DNA of 64,000 bases from Sphingomonas parapaucimobilis NBRC 15100 (GCF_000787715.1 NZ_BBPI01000035.1:1-64000); one strand, 5' to 3'. Shown: positions 8,865 through 17,335, counted from the first letter of the stretch. The notes: generated by a model not told the origin, from the letters alone. Translations and numbers: made by a program.

Positions 8865-9881
8865 TCAGGCGATGGTGATGATCGCCTTCAGCACCGAATC
8901 CGCCTCGTCGATCAGTTGGGGCAGGCGCGTCGGCGCCTCGTCCAGCGTCAGCGTGTGGGTGCGGATCGCGTCGGTCGGCACCGCGCCGCTGCGGATGCTG
9001 GCGATGACATGGTCGAAATCCACCGACAGCGCGTTGCGGCTGGCGACCAGCGTCGTCTCGCGCTTGTGGAATTCGGGATCGGGGAAGACCAGATCGTCCT
9101 TGCAGACGCCGACCAGCGTGTAGCTGCCGCCATGCGCGACCCAGTTCAGTCCGGCGCGCATCGCATGGATGTTGCCGGTGGCGTCGAACACATGGTCGAA
9201 CATCTCGCCCCCCGTCATCCCGGCCAGCGTCGCGCCCAGCGCCTCGTCGGCGACCACGCCCTCGCCGAAGCCCAGATGGTCGCGCGCATAGGCCAGGCGC
9301 GGGGCGCGCGTGTCGACCAGCACGATCCGACCCGCCCCGGCGATCCGCGCGAACAGCGCCGCCGCGATGCCAATCGGCCCGGCCCCGATCACCGCGACGC
9401 TCTCCCCCTCGGCGACGCCCGCCCGCCGCACCGCATGGGCGCCGATCGCCAGGAACTCGACCATCGCCGCCTGGTCGAGCGACAGGCCGACCGCATCGAT
9501 CACCGCGCTTTCGGGCACCGCCAACAGCTCGCACATGCCGCCATCGCCATGCACGCCCAGGACGCTGATCCGGGCACAGCAATTGGGTTTGCCCCGGCGG
9601 CAGGCGCGGCAGGTGCCGCACGCGATATAGGGGTTCACCGTCACCACCTGTCCGACCGTGAAGGCCGAACCCTCTGGAACCTCGGCGATTTCGCCCGCCA
9701 GCTCGTGGCCGATCAGCCGGGGATATTCGAGGAACGGATGCTTGCCGCCATAGATATGATAGTCGGTGCCGCAGATTCCGGCACGGCGCATCCGGATCAG
9801 GACCTCGCCTTCTCCCCGCACCGGCACGGGCCGATCCTCGACGCGAATGTCATGCGGCTGGACACAGACCAGTGCCTTCAT
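8865..9881 (-). CDS. Zinc-dependent alcohol/sugar dehydrogenase (MDR, threonine-dehydrogenase-like)
   Basis: A 338-residue medium-chain dehydrogenase. Catalytic zinc ligands are in GICGTDYH and GHELAGE; a structural-zinc lobe has CGTCRACRRGKPNC (four Cys), and the Rossmann motif is VIGAGPIGIAAA. The family oxidises secondary alcohols of sugars or amino acids with NAD(P). It is transcribed away from the mutarotase gene across a 139-bp gap holding an inverted repeat. The substrate is not evident; in this locus it could act on 2-keto-3-deoxyfuconate, fuconate or a product such as lactaldehyde. Confidence 0.85.
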   Translation of the reverse strand: MKALVCVQPHDIRVEDRPVPVRGEGEVLIRMRRAGICGTDYHIYGGKHPFLEYPRLIGHELAGEIAEVPEGSAFTVGQVVTVNPYIACGTCRACRRGKPNCCARISVLGVHGDGGMCELLAVPESAVIDAVGLSLDQAAMVEFLAIGAHAVRRAGVAEGESVAVIGAGPIGIAAALFARIAGAGRIVLVDTRAPRLAYARDHLGFGEGVVADEALGATLAGMTGGEMFDHVFDATGNIHAMRAGLNWVAHGGSYTLVGVCKDDLVFPDPEFHKRETTLVASRNALSVDFDHVIASIRSGAVPTDAIRTHTLTLDEAPTRLPQLIDEADSVLKAIITIA

Positions 9882-9902
9882 TGCGACCCTCTCCAGATTC
9901 CT

Positions 9903-9926
9903 ATATGCGATTTCACTCTCACATAT
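9903..9926. promoter_or_regulatory. Candidate operator in the divergent deoxyhexose promoter region
   Basis: An interrupted inverted repeat, ATATGCGA-N8-TCACATAT (7 of 8 arm positions pair), lies 21 bases upstream of the zinc dehydrogenase start and about 95 bases before the mutarotase start. Its position between divergent genes and the adjacent IclR regulator suggest an operator. This is inference. Confidence 0.45.
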
Positions 9927-10020
9927 GCCATTGCTGGCTTGGGATGGAAACGCTAAAACATCCTCCGGCGGATGGGACGCAAAGAATGGGTCCTACCGCC
10001 CTGGAGAGAGGAGGCCCGAA

Positions 10021-10359
10021 TTGGCCCGACGCCTGTGTTTCGCCCTGGATCTGGTCGCCGATGCCGGTCTGATCGCCGAATATGAAAAGGCCCATGCCCC
10101 CGGCGCGGCCTGGCCCGAGGTGACCACGGCGATCCGAGCCAAGGGATTCCTGTCGATGGAGATCTGGCGCACCGGCGACCGGCTGTTCATGATCGCCGAG
10201 GTGGCCGACGACTTCCCCCATGCCATCCCCGCCGAACTGGCAGCTGTCGACGCCAGATGGGAAGCCACGATGGACCGCTTCCAGAAAGCCCTGCCCCATG
10301 CCGCGCCGGGCGAAAAATGGGTGGGCATGGACCGCATCTTCTCGCTGGACGCGCCATGA
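10021..10359 (+). CDS. L-rhamnose mutarotase family protein (RhaM/DUF718-like)
   Basis: A 112-residue small dimeric-barrel protein. The pattern RLCFALDLV..AGLIAEYEKAHAPGAAWPEV matches the RhaM/DUF718 opening, where the conserved Tyr and His bind sugar; the C-terminus WVGMDRIFSLDAP also fits. The start is TTG at 10021, preceded by AGAGAGGAGG 7 bases upstream; no ATG gives a family-length protein. It would interconvert anomers of a 6-deoxyhexose such as L-fucose, as the related gene does in Campylobacter fucose loci. It overlaps the next gene by 4 bases (ATGA). Confidence 0.85.
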   Translation: MARRLCFALDLVADAGLIAEYEKAHAPGAAWPEVTTAIRAKGFLSMEIWRTGDRLFMIAEVADDFPHAIPAELAAVDARWEATMDRFQKALPHAAPGEKWVGMDRIFSLDAP

Positions 10360-11480
10360 GCGAGGCGGGCGTCATCCTGCAATTCGGCACCAGCCGCTTC
10401 CTGCAGGCGCATGTCGACCTGTTCGCCGAGGAGGCTCGCGCCGCCGGGCAGGCGGTGCCGCCGATCGTCATCGTCCAGACCACCCGCGACCCCGAGCGCG
10501 CGCGGCGGCTGGCCGGTTTCGCCGATCCGGCTGGCTTTCCCGTCATCCTGCGCGGCCTGCGCGACGGCACACGTGATGAGCGGACCATCCAGGTGCGCAG
10601 CGTCCGCGAAGGGCTGAGCGCGGCGGGCGACTGGGACCGGCTGGTCGATCTGGCGGTTGGGGCGGTGACGCATATCGTCTCCAACACCGGCGACAGCGGC
10701 TATGCCATCCCCGACGAAGATCGAACCGTGCCCGCCCATGATCAGGGGTCGGTGAGCTTTTGCGGGATGCTGACCGAATTGCTGCACCGGCGCTGGCAGG
10801 CCGGGGGGGCGGGCGTCACCTTGCTGCCCTGCGAACTGGTGGTGCGCAATGGCGACGTGCTGCGCGCTACTATCCTGGGCCTGGCGCGGGATCAGGGACG
10901 CGAGGTGGCGTTTCTCGACTGGCTGGAGCGGGAATGCGTCTGGGCCAACACCCTGGTTGACCGCATCGTCAGCGAACCGCTCCATCCGGCCGGTGCTGTG
11001 GCCGAACCCTATGCCCTTTGGGCGATCGAACGCCAGTCGGGCCTGGCTTTGCCCTTCCCCCATCCCGACATCGTCCTGACCGACGATCTGGAGCGGTATG
11101 AGCGGCTGAAGCTGCACATCCTCAATCTCGGCCATAGCTGGCTGGCGGCGCGCTGGCATGACGGCGGCGGTGCGGCGGACTTGACCGTCCGCGCGGCGCT
11201 GGCGGATGCGGACACGCGCGCGGCGCTGGAGCGGGTGATGGCGCAGGACGTGCTGCCGGGCTTTGCCGCGCACGGCATGGCGGAGGAGGCGCGCGCCTAT
11301 ATCGCGACGACGCTGGAACGCTTCGCCAACCCGTTCCTTGACCATCGGCTGTCCGATATTTTCCAGGGGCACGCCGCGAAGATCGACAAGCGGGTCGGCG
11401 GCTTCATCCGCTGGGTCGATGGCTCGGGCGAGACGGTGGCGATGCCGGAGTTGCGGGCGCTGGCGACGCACCACGCCTGA
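10356..11480 (+). CDS. Mannitol dehydrogenase family protein (tagaturonate/fructuronate reductase-like)
   Basis: A 374-residue polyol or uronate dehydrogenase of the long-chain mannitol dehydrogenase family. It has an N-terminal Rossmann start (ILQFGTSRFLQAHVD), the SNTGDSGY and LLPCEL..NG elements typical of UxaB-like enzymes, and a C-terminal helical domain with the catalytic segment ERLKLHILNLGHS. Family members interconvert ketouronates and aldonates or ketoses and polyols. It is coupled to the mutarotase gene by a 4-base overlap. A UxaB-type enzyme and a UxaA-type dehydratase at the same locus recall hexuronate pathways, but the rest points to deoxyhexoses, so the substrate stays open. 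Confidence 0.85.
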   Translation: MSEAGVILQFGTSRFLQAHVDLFAEEARAAGQAVPPIVIVQTTRDPERARRLAGFADPAGFPVILRGLRDGTRDERTIQVRSVREGLSAAGDWDRLVDLAVGAVTHIVSNTGDSGYAIPDEDRTVPAHDQGSVSFCGMLTELLHRRWQAGGAGVTLLPCELVVRNGDVLRATILGLARDQGREVAFLDWLERECVWANTLVDRIVSEPLHPAGAVAEPYALWAIERQSGLALPFPHPDIVLTDDLERYERLKLHILNLGHSWLAARWHDGGGAADLTVRAALADADTRAALERVMAQDVLPGFAAHGMAEEARAYIATTLERFANPFLDHRLSDIFQGHAAKIDKRVGGFIRWVDGSGETVAMPELRALATHHA

Positions 11481-11493
11481 AGCTTCCCCACTG

Positions 11494-11520
11494 CCGTTCA
11501 GCCTGAGCGAAGTCGAAGGC
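11494..11520. repeat. Intergenic repeat, type B (CGTTCAGCCTGAGCGAAGTC family)
   Basis: This 27-base sequence recurs, often as inverted pairs, at 20458-20550, near 38770-38805 and at 52399-52486, always between genes. It lies in the gap between convergent genes, next to a type A element. Confidence 0.8.
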
Positions 11521-11554
11521 TATAATGGGATGACGTTGCCTAGAATCGATGCGA

Positions 11555-11650
11555 GCCCCTCCCCTTCAGGGGAGGGGTTGGGGTGGGGCCTCACCGCGAA
11601 CGCCGTGCTCGCCGCAACGCCCCACCCCCGGCCCCTCCCCTGAAGGGGAG
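11555..11650. repeat. Inverted REP pair, type A (CTCCCCTTCAGGGGAGGGG family)
   Basis: Two inverted copies of a hairpin element (core CTCCCCTTCAGGGGAG followed by a G-rich flank) are separated by about 30 bases. Similar pairs occur at 17336-17442 and 21618-21715, and single copies flank the DUF559 gene at 56.4 and 56.8 kb. Here the pair fills the space between convergent genes and may act as a bidirectional terminator. Confidence 0.85.
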
Positions 11651-11662
11651 ATTCAGTCCTAC

Positions 11663-12898
11663 TTACGCCGCGTTCGGCAGACAGCCCGGTCCCTTCGCCC
11701 CCGCCGCCTTGTAGGTCAGCACGAACTCCTGATGCCCCAGCGACTCCGACTTGGTCTGCGCGCCGCCCGACACCGCGACGATCAGGTCGACGATCTCCGC
11801 CCCCACTTCGTCCAGCGTCGCGTCGCCGTACAGGATGCGACCGGCATTCACGTCCATGTCGCCCTCCATCCGGGCATACATTTCCGGGTTCGCCGCGACC
11901 TTGATGACCGGCGAGATGGCCGAGCCGACCACCGAGCCGCGCCCGGTCACGAACAGGTTGATATGCGCGCCGCACGCGATCAGTTCGCCGATTTCGGCAT
12001 TGTCGACGATGTTGGGGAAGCCGAACTTGGGGTCGCCCGCGGGCACCACGTCGAGCAGGTACAGCCCCGGCCCCGGCGCCTGTTCGGCGGGCAGGATGAC
12101 GCCGGTGATCGGACGGCTGCCCGACTTGGCATAGGCGCCTGCCGACTTCTCTTCCTGGCTCGAAAGGCCGCCCTCGGCATTGCCGGGCGCGAAGCTGCCA
12201 TAGCCCATGGCGCGATAATAACGCTCGGCCTGCGCGACCGAGGCGATCAGGTCCTGCGCCACCTCCGGCGTCGCGGCACGCTCGGCCATATGGCCCTCGC
12301 ACCCGATCATCTCGCCGGTTTCCTCGAAGATGCAGATCGCGCCCGCATCGTAGAGCGTGTCGAAGGCGCGGCCGACCGCCGGGTTACCGGTGATGCCGCT
12401 GGTCCCGTCCGACCCGCCGCAGATGGTGCCGATCACCAGTTCGGACAGCGCCATGGGCACGCGCACGGCTTGCGCATCCGCCGCCGCCCGGACGCGCTCG
12501 ACGGCGGCGATCCCTGCCTCCATCGCGCCGCGCGTGCCGCCCGACTGCTGGATGACGATCGTCTCGACCGGGCGGCCCTGCTCGCGCACATTGGCGGCCA
12601 GCGCCTCGCGGTTGAAGCTCTCGCAGCCCAGCGACAACAGGACGACGCCGCCGACATTGGGGTGCGTGGTCAGCGCCTTCATCATCGCCAGCGCATAGTC
12701 ATTGGGGTAGCAGCCGGGAAAGCCGATCAGCTGCACACGCGGGTCGTCCATCCGGTCGACGATCCGCCGCGCGACATGATGCGCGCATTCGACCAGGTAG
12801 ACGACGACGATCGCGTCGCGAATGCCCTTGCGGCCGTCGGGGCGCGCCCAGGCCTGCCAGGTCCGTTCGGCCATGGCCCCAGTCATGCCCGTGTTCAT
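11663..12898 (-). CDS. UxaA-family dehydratase, large (C-terminal) subunit
   Basis: A 411-residue protein matching the large catalytic part of altronate/galactarate dehydratases (UxaA/GarD). Family features include GFPGCYPNDYA, VVLLSLGCESFN, LVIGTICGGSDGTSGITGNPAVG and PNIVDNAEI. The small N-terminal SAF-like part is a separate gene directly upstream (4-base overlap). Canonical UxaA is one chain of about 495 residues, so the enzyme is split here. In the Campylobacter fucose locus a split uxaA pair is thought to dehydrate L-fuconate; no enolase-type fuconate dehydratase occurs in this window, so the same role is likely. Last gene of the six-gene operon. Confidence 0.88.
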   Translation of the reverse strand: MNTGMTGAMAERTWQAWARPDGRKGIRDAIVVVYLVECAHHVARRIVDRMDDPRVQLIGFPGCYPNDYALAMMKALTTHPNVGGVVLLSLGCESFNREALAANVREQGRPVETIVIQQSGGTRGAMEAGIAAVERVRAAADAQAVRVPMALSELVIGTICGGSDGTSGITGNPAVGRAFDTLYDAGAICIFEETGEMIGCEGHMAERAATPEVAQDLIASVAQAERYYRAMGYGSFAPGNAEGGLSSQEEKSAGAYAKSGSRPITGVILPAEQAPGPGLYLLDVVPAGDPKFGFPNIVDNAEIGELIACGAHINLFVTGRGSVVGSAISPVIKVAANPEMYARMEGDMDVNAGRILYGDATLDEVGAEIVDLIVAVSGGAQTKSESLGHQEFVLTYKAAGAKGPGCLPNAA

Positions 12899-13194
12899 GC
12901 GTGATCTCCGTGCGCGTCGCGCAGATGCGCGGGGATATAGTCGCTTTGCATGTTGTGCATATGGACCCAGCCACCGGCGGGCGCGTCATGCGTCATCGAT
13001 CCGATCGGCATGCCGTATTTGATGACCTTGTCGCCGGCCGCCAGTGCCACGACCGCCAGCTTGTGGCCCAGCGCGACGCGTTCGGTGACGGTCAGCGCAT
13101 GGCCGTCGACCAGGATATGCTCGCCCGGCTCGACCGTGCGGCAGCAGACCGCGACATTGTCGGTCGGGGTCAGCCGGATGGCGGCGACGCTCAT
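12895..13194 (-). CDS. UxaA-family dehydratase, small (SAF domain) subunit
   Basis: A 99-residue protein equal to the N-terminal SAF domain of altronate dehydratase. It shows IRLTPTDNVAVCCRTVEPGEHI, a central GHKLAVVALAAGDKVIKYGMPIG (the family signature) and an MHNMQSDY end. It should pair with the large subunit encoded immediately downstream. It overlaps both neighbours by 4 bases, so coupled equimolar synthesis is expected. Confidence 0.9.
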   Translation of the reverse strand: MSVAAIRLTPTDNVAVCCRTVEPGEHILVDGHALTVTERVALGHKLAVVALAAGDKVIKYGMPIGSMTHDAPAGGWVHMHNMQSDYIPAHLRDAHGDHA

Positions 13195-14219
13195 GCCCCC
13201 TCTCCCGGCAGGGGCGCGTCGGGACGGACCAGCCCCTGGTCACGCAGTTCCGTCCAGAAGGCGGACGGGATGGGTTCGGCGTAAAGTCGCATCGTGTCGG
13301 ATACCTGTTGCGGATCGGCGATACCGGGAATGACGCTGGCCACCAGCGGATGGGCCAGCACGAAGGCGAGCGCGGCGGCGGGCAGCGAAACATGGTGCCG
13401 CGCGGCCACCGCCTCCAGCGCGCGGACCTTGGTCAGCACCGCCTCGGGCGCGGGCGCGTAATTATAGCGCCCGGCGGCCGCACTGCCGGTCGCCAGGATG
13501 CCGCTATTATAGGGACCGCCGACCACGATCGACGTGCCTGCCATAGCGCAGGCGGGGAACAGCGCATTGAGCGCACCCTGTTCCAGCAGGGTATAGCGCC
13601 CGGCGAGCAGGATCACGTCGAACCGCGCCGCCTCCATCAGGTCCAGGCAGACCTCGACCTCGTTGACGCCCAGCCCGAAGCCCGAGATCGCACCCTGGTC
13701 GCGCAAGCTCTCCAGCGCGCGGAACCCGCCGCCCGCGATCAGTTGCTCGCGATAGCGCGCATCGGCCTCGCCATGCGTGACCCGGCCGATGTCGTGGACG
13801 AACAGTATATCGACACGCGCCAGGCCAAGCCGTTGCAGGCTGTGCTCATGGCTGCGCAGGATGCCGTCATAGCTATAGTCGTAGCGCGGTCTGAACGGCA
13901 TGGCGGAGTGGAAGCCGTCGCGCTCCCGGGCATCGGTGATGCTGGCGTCCGGGTCCATCAGCCGCCCGACCTTGGTCGAGACGAACACGTCACCCCGCCC
14001 CCGCAGCGCGTCACCGAGCCGCCGCTCGCTCAGGCCCCGGCCATAATGCGGCGCGGTATCGAAATAGCGGAGACCGGCCGACAGCGCGGCGTCCAGCGTC
14101 GCGGCGGCGCTGGCATCGTCGATCGCGGCATAGAGATTGCCCATCGCCGCCGCGCCGAAGCCCAGCTCGGGCAAGGCGCAGTCGGTCCGGCCCATCTTGC
14201 GACGGGGAATGTCGGTCAT
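13191..14219 (-). CDS. Aldo/keto reductase, L-fucose (D-threo-aldose) dehydrogenase-like
   Basis: A 342-residue AKR barrel. It has the catalytic tetrad region (AGLRYFDTAPHYGRGLSE, with Asp and Tyr; STKVG with Lys; LFVHDIGR with His) and a C-terminal cofactor segment (VIPGIADPQQV). This subgroup includes D-threo-aldose 1-dehydrogenase, L-fucose dehydrogenase and pyridoxal 4-dehydrogenase. In context it would oxidise L-fucose at C1 to the lactone. The start at 14219 forms an ATGA overlap with the lactonase gene; a longer in-frame start adds 15 residues inside that gene. It overlaps the small UxaA gene by 4 bases. Confidence 0.87.
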   Translation of the reverse strand: MTDIPRRKMGRTDCALPELGFGAAAMGNLYAAIDDASAAATLDAALSAGLRYFDTAPHYGRGLSERRLGDALRGRGDVFVSTKVGRLMDPDASITDARERDGFHSAMPFRPRYDYSYDGILRSHEHSLQRLGLARVDILFVHDIGRVTHGEADARYREQLIAGGGFRALESLRDQGAISGFGLGVNEVEVCLDLMEAARFDVILLAGRYTLLEQGALNALFPACAMAGTSIVVGGPYNSGILATGSAAAGRYNYAPAPEAVLTKVRALEAVAARHHVSLPAAALAFVLAHPLVASVIPGIADPQQVSDTMRLYAEPIPSAFWTELRDQGLVRPDAPLPGEGA

Positions 14220-15103
14220 AGGTTCAGGCCCAGTCGATAGATCCGGTTGGCATTGCGCCCCCACAGGTCGCGCCGCTCGTCATCGGAAAAGCCGCTCAGC
14301 AATGTCTCGTATACGCCGAGCGTGCGATCGAGATCGGCGGCAAGCCGGTCGGTCGGGAAGTTGGTCGCGACCATCACGCGCGACGTGCCGAAGCGATCGA
14401 TCACCTCAGCCACGATGTCCGCGAAATGGACCGGATCGAAACGCGGCCCGACAAAGCCCGCCCCCGACAGCTTGATCGCGGCATGGGGCATGGCTGCAAA
14501 GGCGACCAGCCCGGCGCGCCATTCCTCCAGCCCGTCCGCCGGGATGGGCAAGGCGAGGTGGTTGAGGATGACCGGCACCTCGATATGCTGCGCCGCGACC
14601 TCCGCCAGTCCCGCCAGTTGCGCGGGAAAGCCATGGAAATCATAGCTCAGCCCATGGCGACCAAGCAGCGCATAACCCGCCCGCCAGCGTGGATCGCGGG
14701 TCAGGTCACGCTCATAGGCCCGGCGCGCGGGGTCGGTCGGATGCCAGTTGATGAGGTGGCGGATGCCCTTCACCCGTGGCTGAGCCGCCTGCCACGCCAA
14801 TTGCGCCTCGACCGCCGGATGGTCGAGTTCGACCCGCGCGACGATACCCCCGGGCAGGCCGTCCTCATCCGCGACGCCGTTCAGCCAGACCGTCTCGTCC
14901 GCGCCCTGGTCGGGATGCGCGCCCGCATCGACATGCACCGCACCCGCCGGATTCCACGCCGCCAGCTCCGCCCGATAATCGGCGATCCGATAGCTCGCGG
15001 CGATCGGCGCCGTCTCGGGCGCGTCCAGCCATGGGTAGCGCAGCACGGCGTGATCCCACAGGTGGAAATGCGCGTCGACAAAAGGCGGGCGCGTGTGCGT
15101 CAC
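14216..15103 (-). CDS. Amidohydrolase family protein, L-fuconolactonase-like
   Basis: A 295-residue metal-dependent hydrolase of the COG3618 amidohydrolase_2 type. It opens with VDAHFHLWD (the HxH metal motif), has the RHLINWHP segment and a conserved ATNFPTDRL Asp near the end. Relatives hydrolyse sugar lactones such as L-fucono-1,5-lactone. The start is GTG at 15103, which forms a GTGA overlap with the upstream SDR stop; no ATG is available. It sits between the sugar dehydrogenase and SDR genes, the expected pathway order for lactone opening. Confidence 0.87.
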   Translation of the reverse strand: MTHTRPPFVDAHFHLWDHAVLRYPWLDAPETAPIAASYRIADYRAELAAWNPAGAVHVDAGAHPDQGADETVWLNGVADEDGLPGGIVARVELDHPAVEAQLAWQAAQPRVKGIRHLINWHPTDPARRAYERDLTRDPRWRAGYALLGRHGLSYDFHGFPAQLAGLAEVAAQHIEVPVILNHLALPIPADGLEEWRAGLVAFAAMPHAAIKLSGAGFVGPRFDPVHFADIVAEVIDRFGTSRVMVATNFPTDRLAADLDRTLGVYETLLSGFSDDERRDLWGRNANRIYRLGLNL

Positions 15104-15831
15104 GCCATCGTCCACCCGCCGTCGATGGCGTGCAGCTGGCCGGTGGTATAGGCGCTCTCGTCCGAGGCGAGGTAAAGCGCGAGCGATGCGACCTCCTCGG
15201 CCCGGCCCAGCCGCCCCATGGGCTGGCGCGCGACAAAGGCGGCACGCGCCGCCTCCGCATCGCCGGTCGCGGCCAGTCGCTCGTCGAGGCTGGGCGACTG
15301 GACGGTGCCGGGGCAGATCGCGTTGCAGCGAATGCCCTTGCCGACATAGTCGAGGGCGACCGACCGGGTGATCCCCGCCACCGCCGCCTTGGAGGCGCAA
15401 TAGGCATAGCGGTTGCCGACGCCGATGATCGCGCCCGCGACCGAGGCCATGTTGACGATCGAGCCGCCCCCTTGCGCGATCATCGCGGGCACGAAGGCCT
15501 GGAGCATATGGGTGATCGCATGGACGTTCAGGTCGAAGGACAGGCGATATCCGCCGTCCTGCGTCGCCAGCAGGTCGCCCGCATCGACATAGCCCGCGCA
15601 GTTGAACAGCACATCGACCGCGCCCGTCCGCTCGCCGAACGCCGCGATAGCCGCCGGATCGGTCAGGTCCAGTGTCTCGGTCGTACAGCCCCGAAGGCTG
15701 GCCAGCGCGTCGGCGTTGCGATCGACCGCGATCACCTGCGCGCCCTCGGCGGCGAACAGCTCGGCGGCGGCGCGGCCGATACCCTGTCCGGCGCCCGTCA
15801 CGATCGCCCGCTTACCCTGCAGACGGTTCAT
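15100..15831 (-). CDS. SDR-family oxidoreductase, 2-keto-3-deoxy-L-fuconate dehydrogenase-like
   Basis: A 243-residue short-chain dehydrogenase. It has the GAGQGIG nucleotide motif (residues 13-19), NCAG, the catalytic Ser in NMASVAG and YCASK (Tyr and Lys), and a C-terminal Q-x-HAIDGGWTMA. The sequence resembles the BDH2/DHRS6-like group, which includes the Xanthomonas 2-keto-3-deoxy-L-fuconate 4-dehydrogenase. ATG at 15831 overlaps the fucP stop by one base (TGATG) and has AAGGAGAG upstream. The 2,4-diketo product would need a hydrolase that is not in this window. Confidence 0.87.
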   Translation of the reverse strand: MNRLQGKRAIVTGAGQGIGRAAAELFAAEGAQVIAVDRNADALASLRGCTTETLDLTDPAAIAAFGERTGAVDVLFNCAGYVDAGDLLATQDGGYRLSFDLNVHAITHMLQAFVPAMIAQGGGSIVNMASVAGAIIGVGNRYAYCASKAAVAGITRSVALDYVGKGIRCNAICPGTVQSPSLDERLAATGDAEAARAAFVARQPMGRLGRAEEVASLALYLASDESAYTTGQLHAIDGGWTMA

Positions 15832-17150
15832 CAATCTCTCTCCTTACGGCGGCCCATCATCAGGGCGAATATCGTCACGACCACAAAGCTGGCGGTCGGG
15901 ACCAGCATGGCGCTGGTAATGCCGGCATGGTCGGACACCAAGCCCATCAGCGCGGTCAGCCCCGCGCCGCCGATGATCGCCATCACGATCAGCGACGCCC
16001 CCGCCCGGCGCAGCGGCCCCAACCCCTCGATCCCGAGCGCGAAGATCGTCGGGAACTGGATCGACATGAAGAAGCTGGCCGCGACCAGCGCGATCAGCCC
16101 CGGCCAGCCGCCGAGCACGGCCGCCACGGCGGTCAGCAGCACCGAAAGCCCCGCGAACAGCGTCAGCAGCTTCACCGGCCCGGCGCGGCCCATCAGCGCG
16201 CTGCCCAGGAAGCGCCCGGCGGCGAACAGCACCAGCGAGACGAACAGCGCATCCGCGCCACCCCGCTCGTTCAGCCCGACATTGGCCTGCGCATAGCGGA
16301 TCGTGTAGCTCCACACACCGACCTGCGCGCCGACATAGAAGAACTGCGCGACGACCGCGCCCATCAGGCGCGGCTGGCGGAACACGTCGACGAAGCGGCC
16401 GCTGCGCCCCTCATCCTCCGCCCGCACCGGCGCGCCAGTGGGGAAACGGACCAGCGCGGTCGCGACGGCGAACAACAGCACGATGATCGCGATCGCGACA
16501 TAGGGCGGTGCGATGGCCTGTACCTCGGCCTTGTAGAAGGCGGTGCGCGCGGCGGCGTCCATCGTGGCGAGCGCGCGCTCGTCATGCTCGATGCCCGACA
16601 GGATGAAGAAGCGCCCGATCAGGATGCCAGTGATCGCGCCCAGCGGATTGGCCGCCTGCGCCCAGTTGAGCCGCCGGGTCGCCCCCGCCGGATCGCCCAG
16701 CTCCCCCATCAGCGGATTGGCCGAGGTTTCGAGAAAGGCCAGGCCCGCCGCGATGACGAACAGGCCGAGCAGGAACAGCTGGTACAGGCTCGCCGCCGCC
16801 GCCGGATAGAAGAGCAGCGCGCCCGTGCCATAGAGCGTCAGCCCCAGCACGATCGCCGCCTTGTAGCCATAACGGCGCATCACCATCGAGGCGGGCACCG
16901 CGAGCAGGAAATAGCCGAGATAGAAGACCTGCTGGACGAAGCTGGTCCCGAAATCGCTGAGCGTGAAGGCCTTGCGGAATTGCGCGATCAGGATGTCGTT
17001 GAGGTTGTTCGCCATCCCCCACAGGAAGAACAGGCTGACCGTGATTATCAGCGCGGGGAGATAACCGCGCGCGACTGTGCCGCCCTGGCCTGCGGCGTCA
17101 CCGCCCTGCCCCGTCACGGCCCTGGGGGGTAGATCGACAGGCAGGGCCAT
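15831..17150 (-). CDS. fucP: FucP-like sugar MFS transporter (L-fucose/H+ symporter family)
   Basis: A 439-residue major facilitator with about 12 hydrophobic segments. Family marks include SLFFLWGMANNLNDILIAQF, the FVQQVFYLGYF helix and FLETSANPL, all typical of FucP/GluP transporters. It is the first gene of the six-gene catabolic operon and probably imports L-fucose or a related sugar with protons. The start is ATG at 17150, since an in-frame stop lies only 18 bases upstream; a GCGAGGA ribosome site precedes it. The symbol reflects family and context, not proven substrate. Confidence 0.85.
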   Translation of the reverse strand: MALPVDLPPRAVTGQGGDAAGQGGTVARGYLPALIITVSLFFLWGMANNLNDILIAQFRKAFTLSDFGTSFVQQVFYLGYFLLAVPASMVMRRYGYKAAIVLGLTLYGTGALLFYPAAAASLYQLFLLGLFVIAAGLAFLETSANPLMGELGDPAGATRRLNWAQAANPLGAITGILIGRFFILSGIEHDERALATMDAAARTAFYKAEVQAIAPPYVAIAIIVLLFAVATALVRFPTGAPVRAEDEGRSGRFVDVFRQPRLMGAVVAQFFYVGAQVGVWSYTIRYAQANVGLNERGGADALFVSLVLFAAGRFLGSALMGRAGPVKLLTLFAGLSVLLTAVAAVLGGWPGLIALVAASFFMSIQFPTIFALGIEGLGPLRRAGASLIVMAIIGGAGLTALMGLVSDHAGITSAMLVPTASFVVVTIFALMMGRRKERD

Positions 17151-17194
17151 CAGCCATGTCCTCGCTTATGCCGTCCCGTGCCAAGTGCCGCCAT
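17150..17194 (-). CDS. Possible 14-residue leader peptide upstream of fucP
   Basis: A short frame, MAALGTGRHKRGHG, starts 6 bases after a strong GAAGGAG ribosome site. Its TGA overlaps the fucP ATG by one base. The ribosome site is better than the one directly ahead of fucP, so translation may enter here and couple into fucP. It is too short to show coding evidence; it could be chance. Confidence 0.35.
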   Translation of the reverse strand: MAALGTGRHKRGHG

Positions 17195-17335
17195 GACGAC
17201 TCCTTCTCCATGAAAGTCTTATTTTATGAGCGCGACTCTATGGTGGAGGCAGGGTTGATGGCAAGCGCTATCGGAGGAGTTCCGCCGGGGATGCGATTGA
17301 TGCGAGAAGATATGACAAGCGGATACGGGCGCAAT

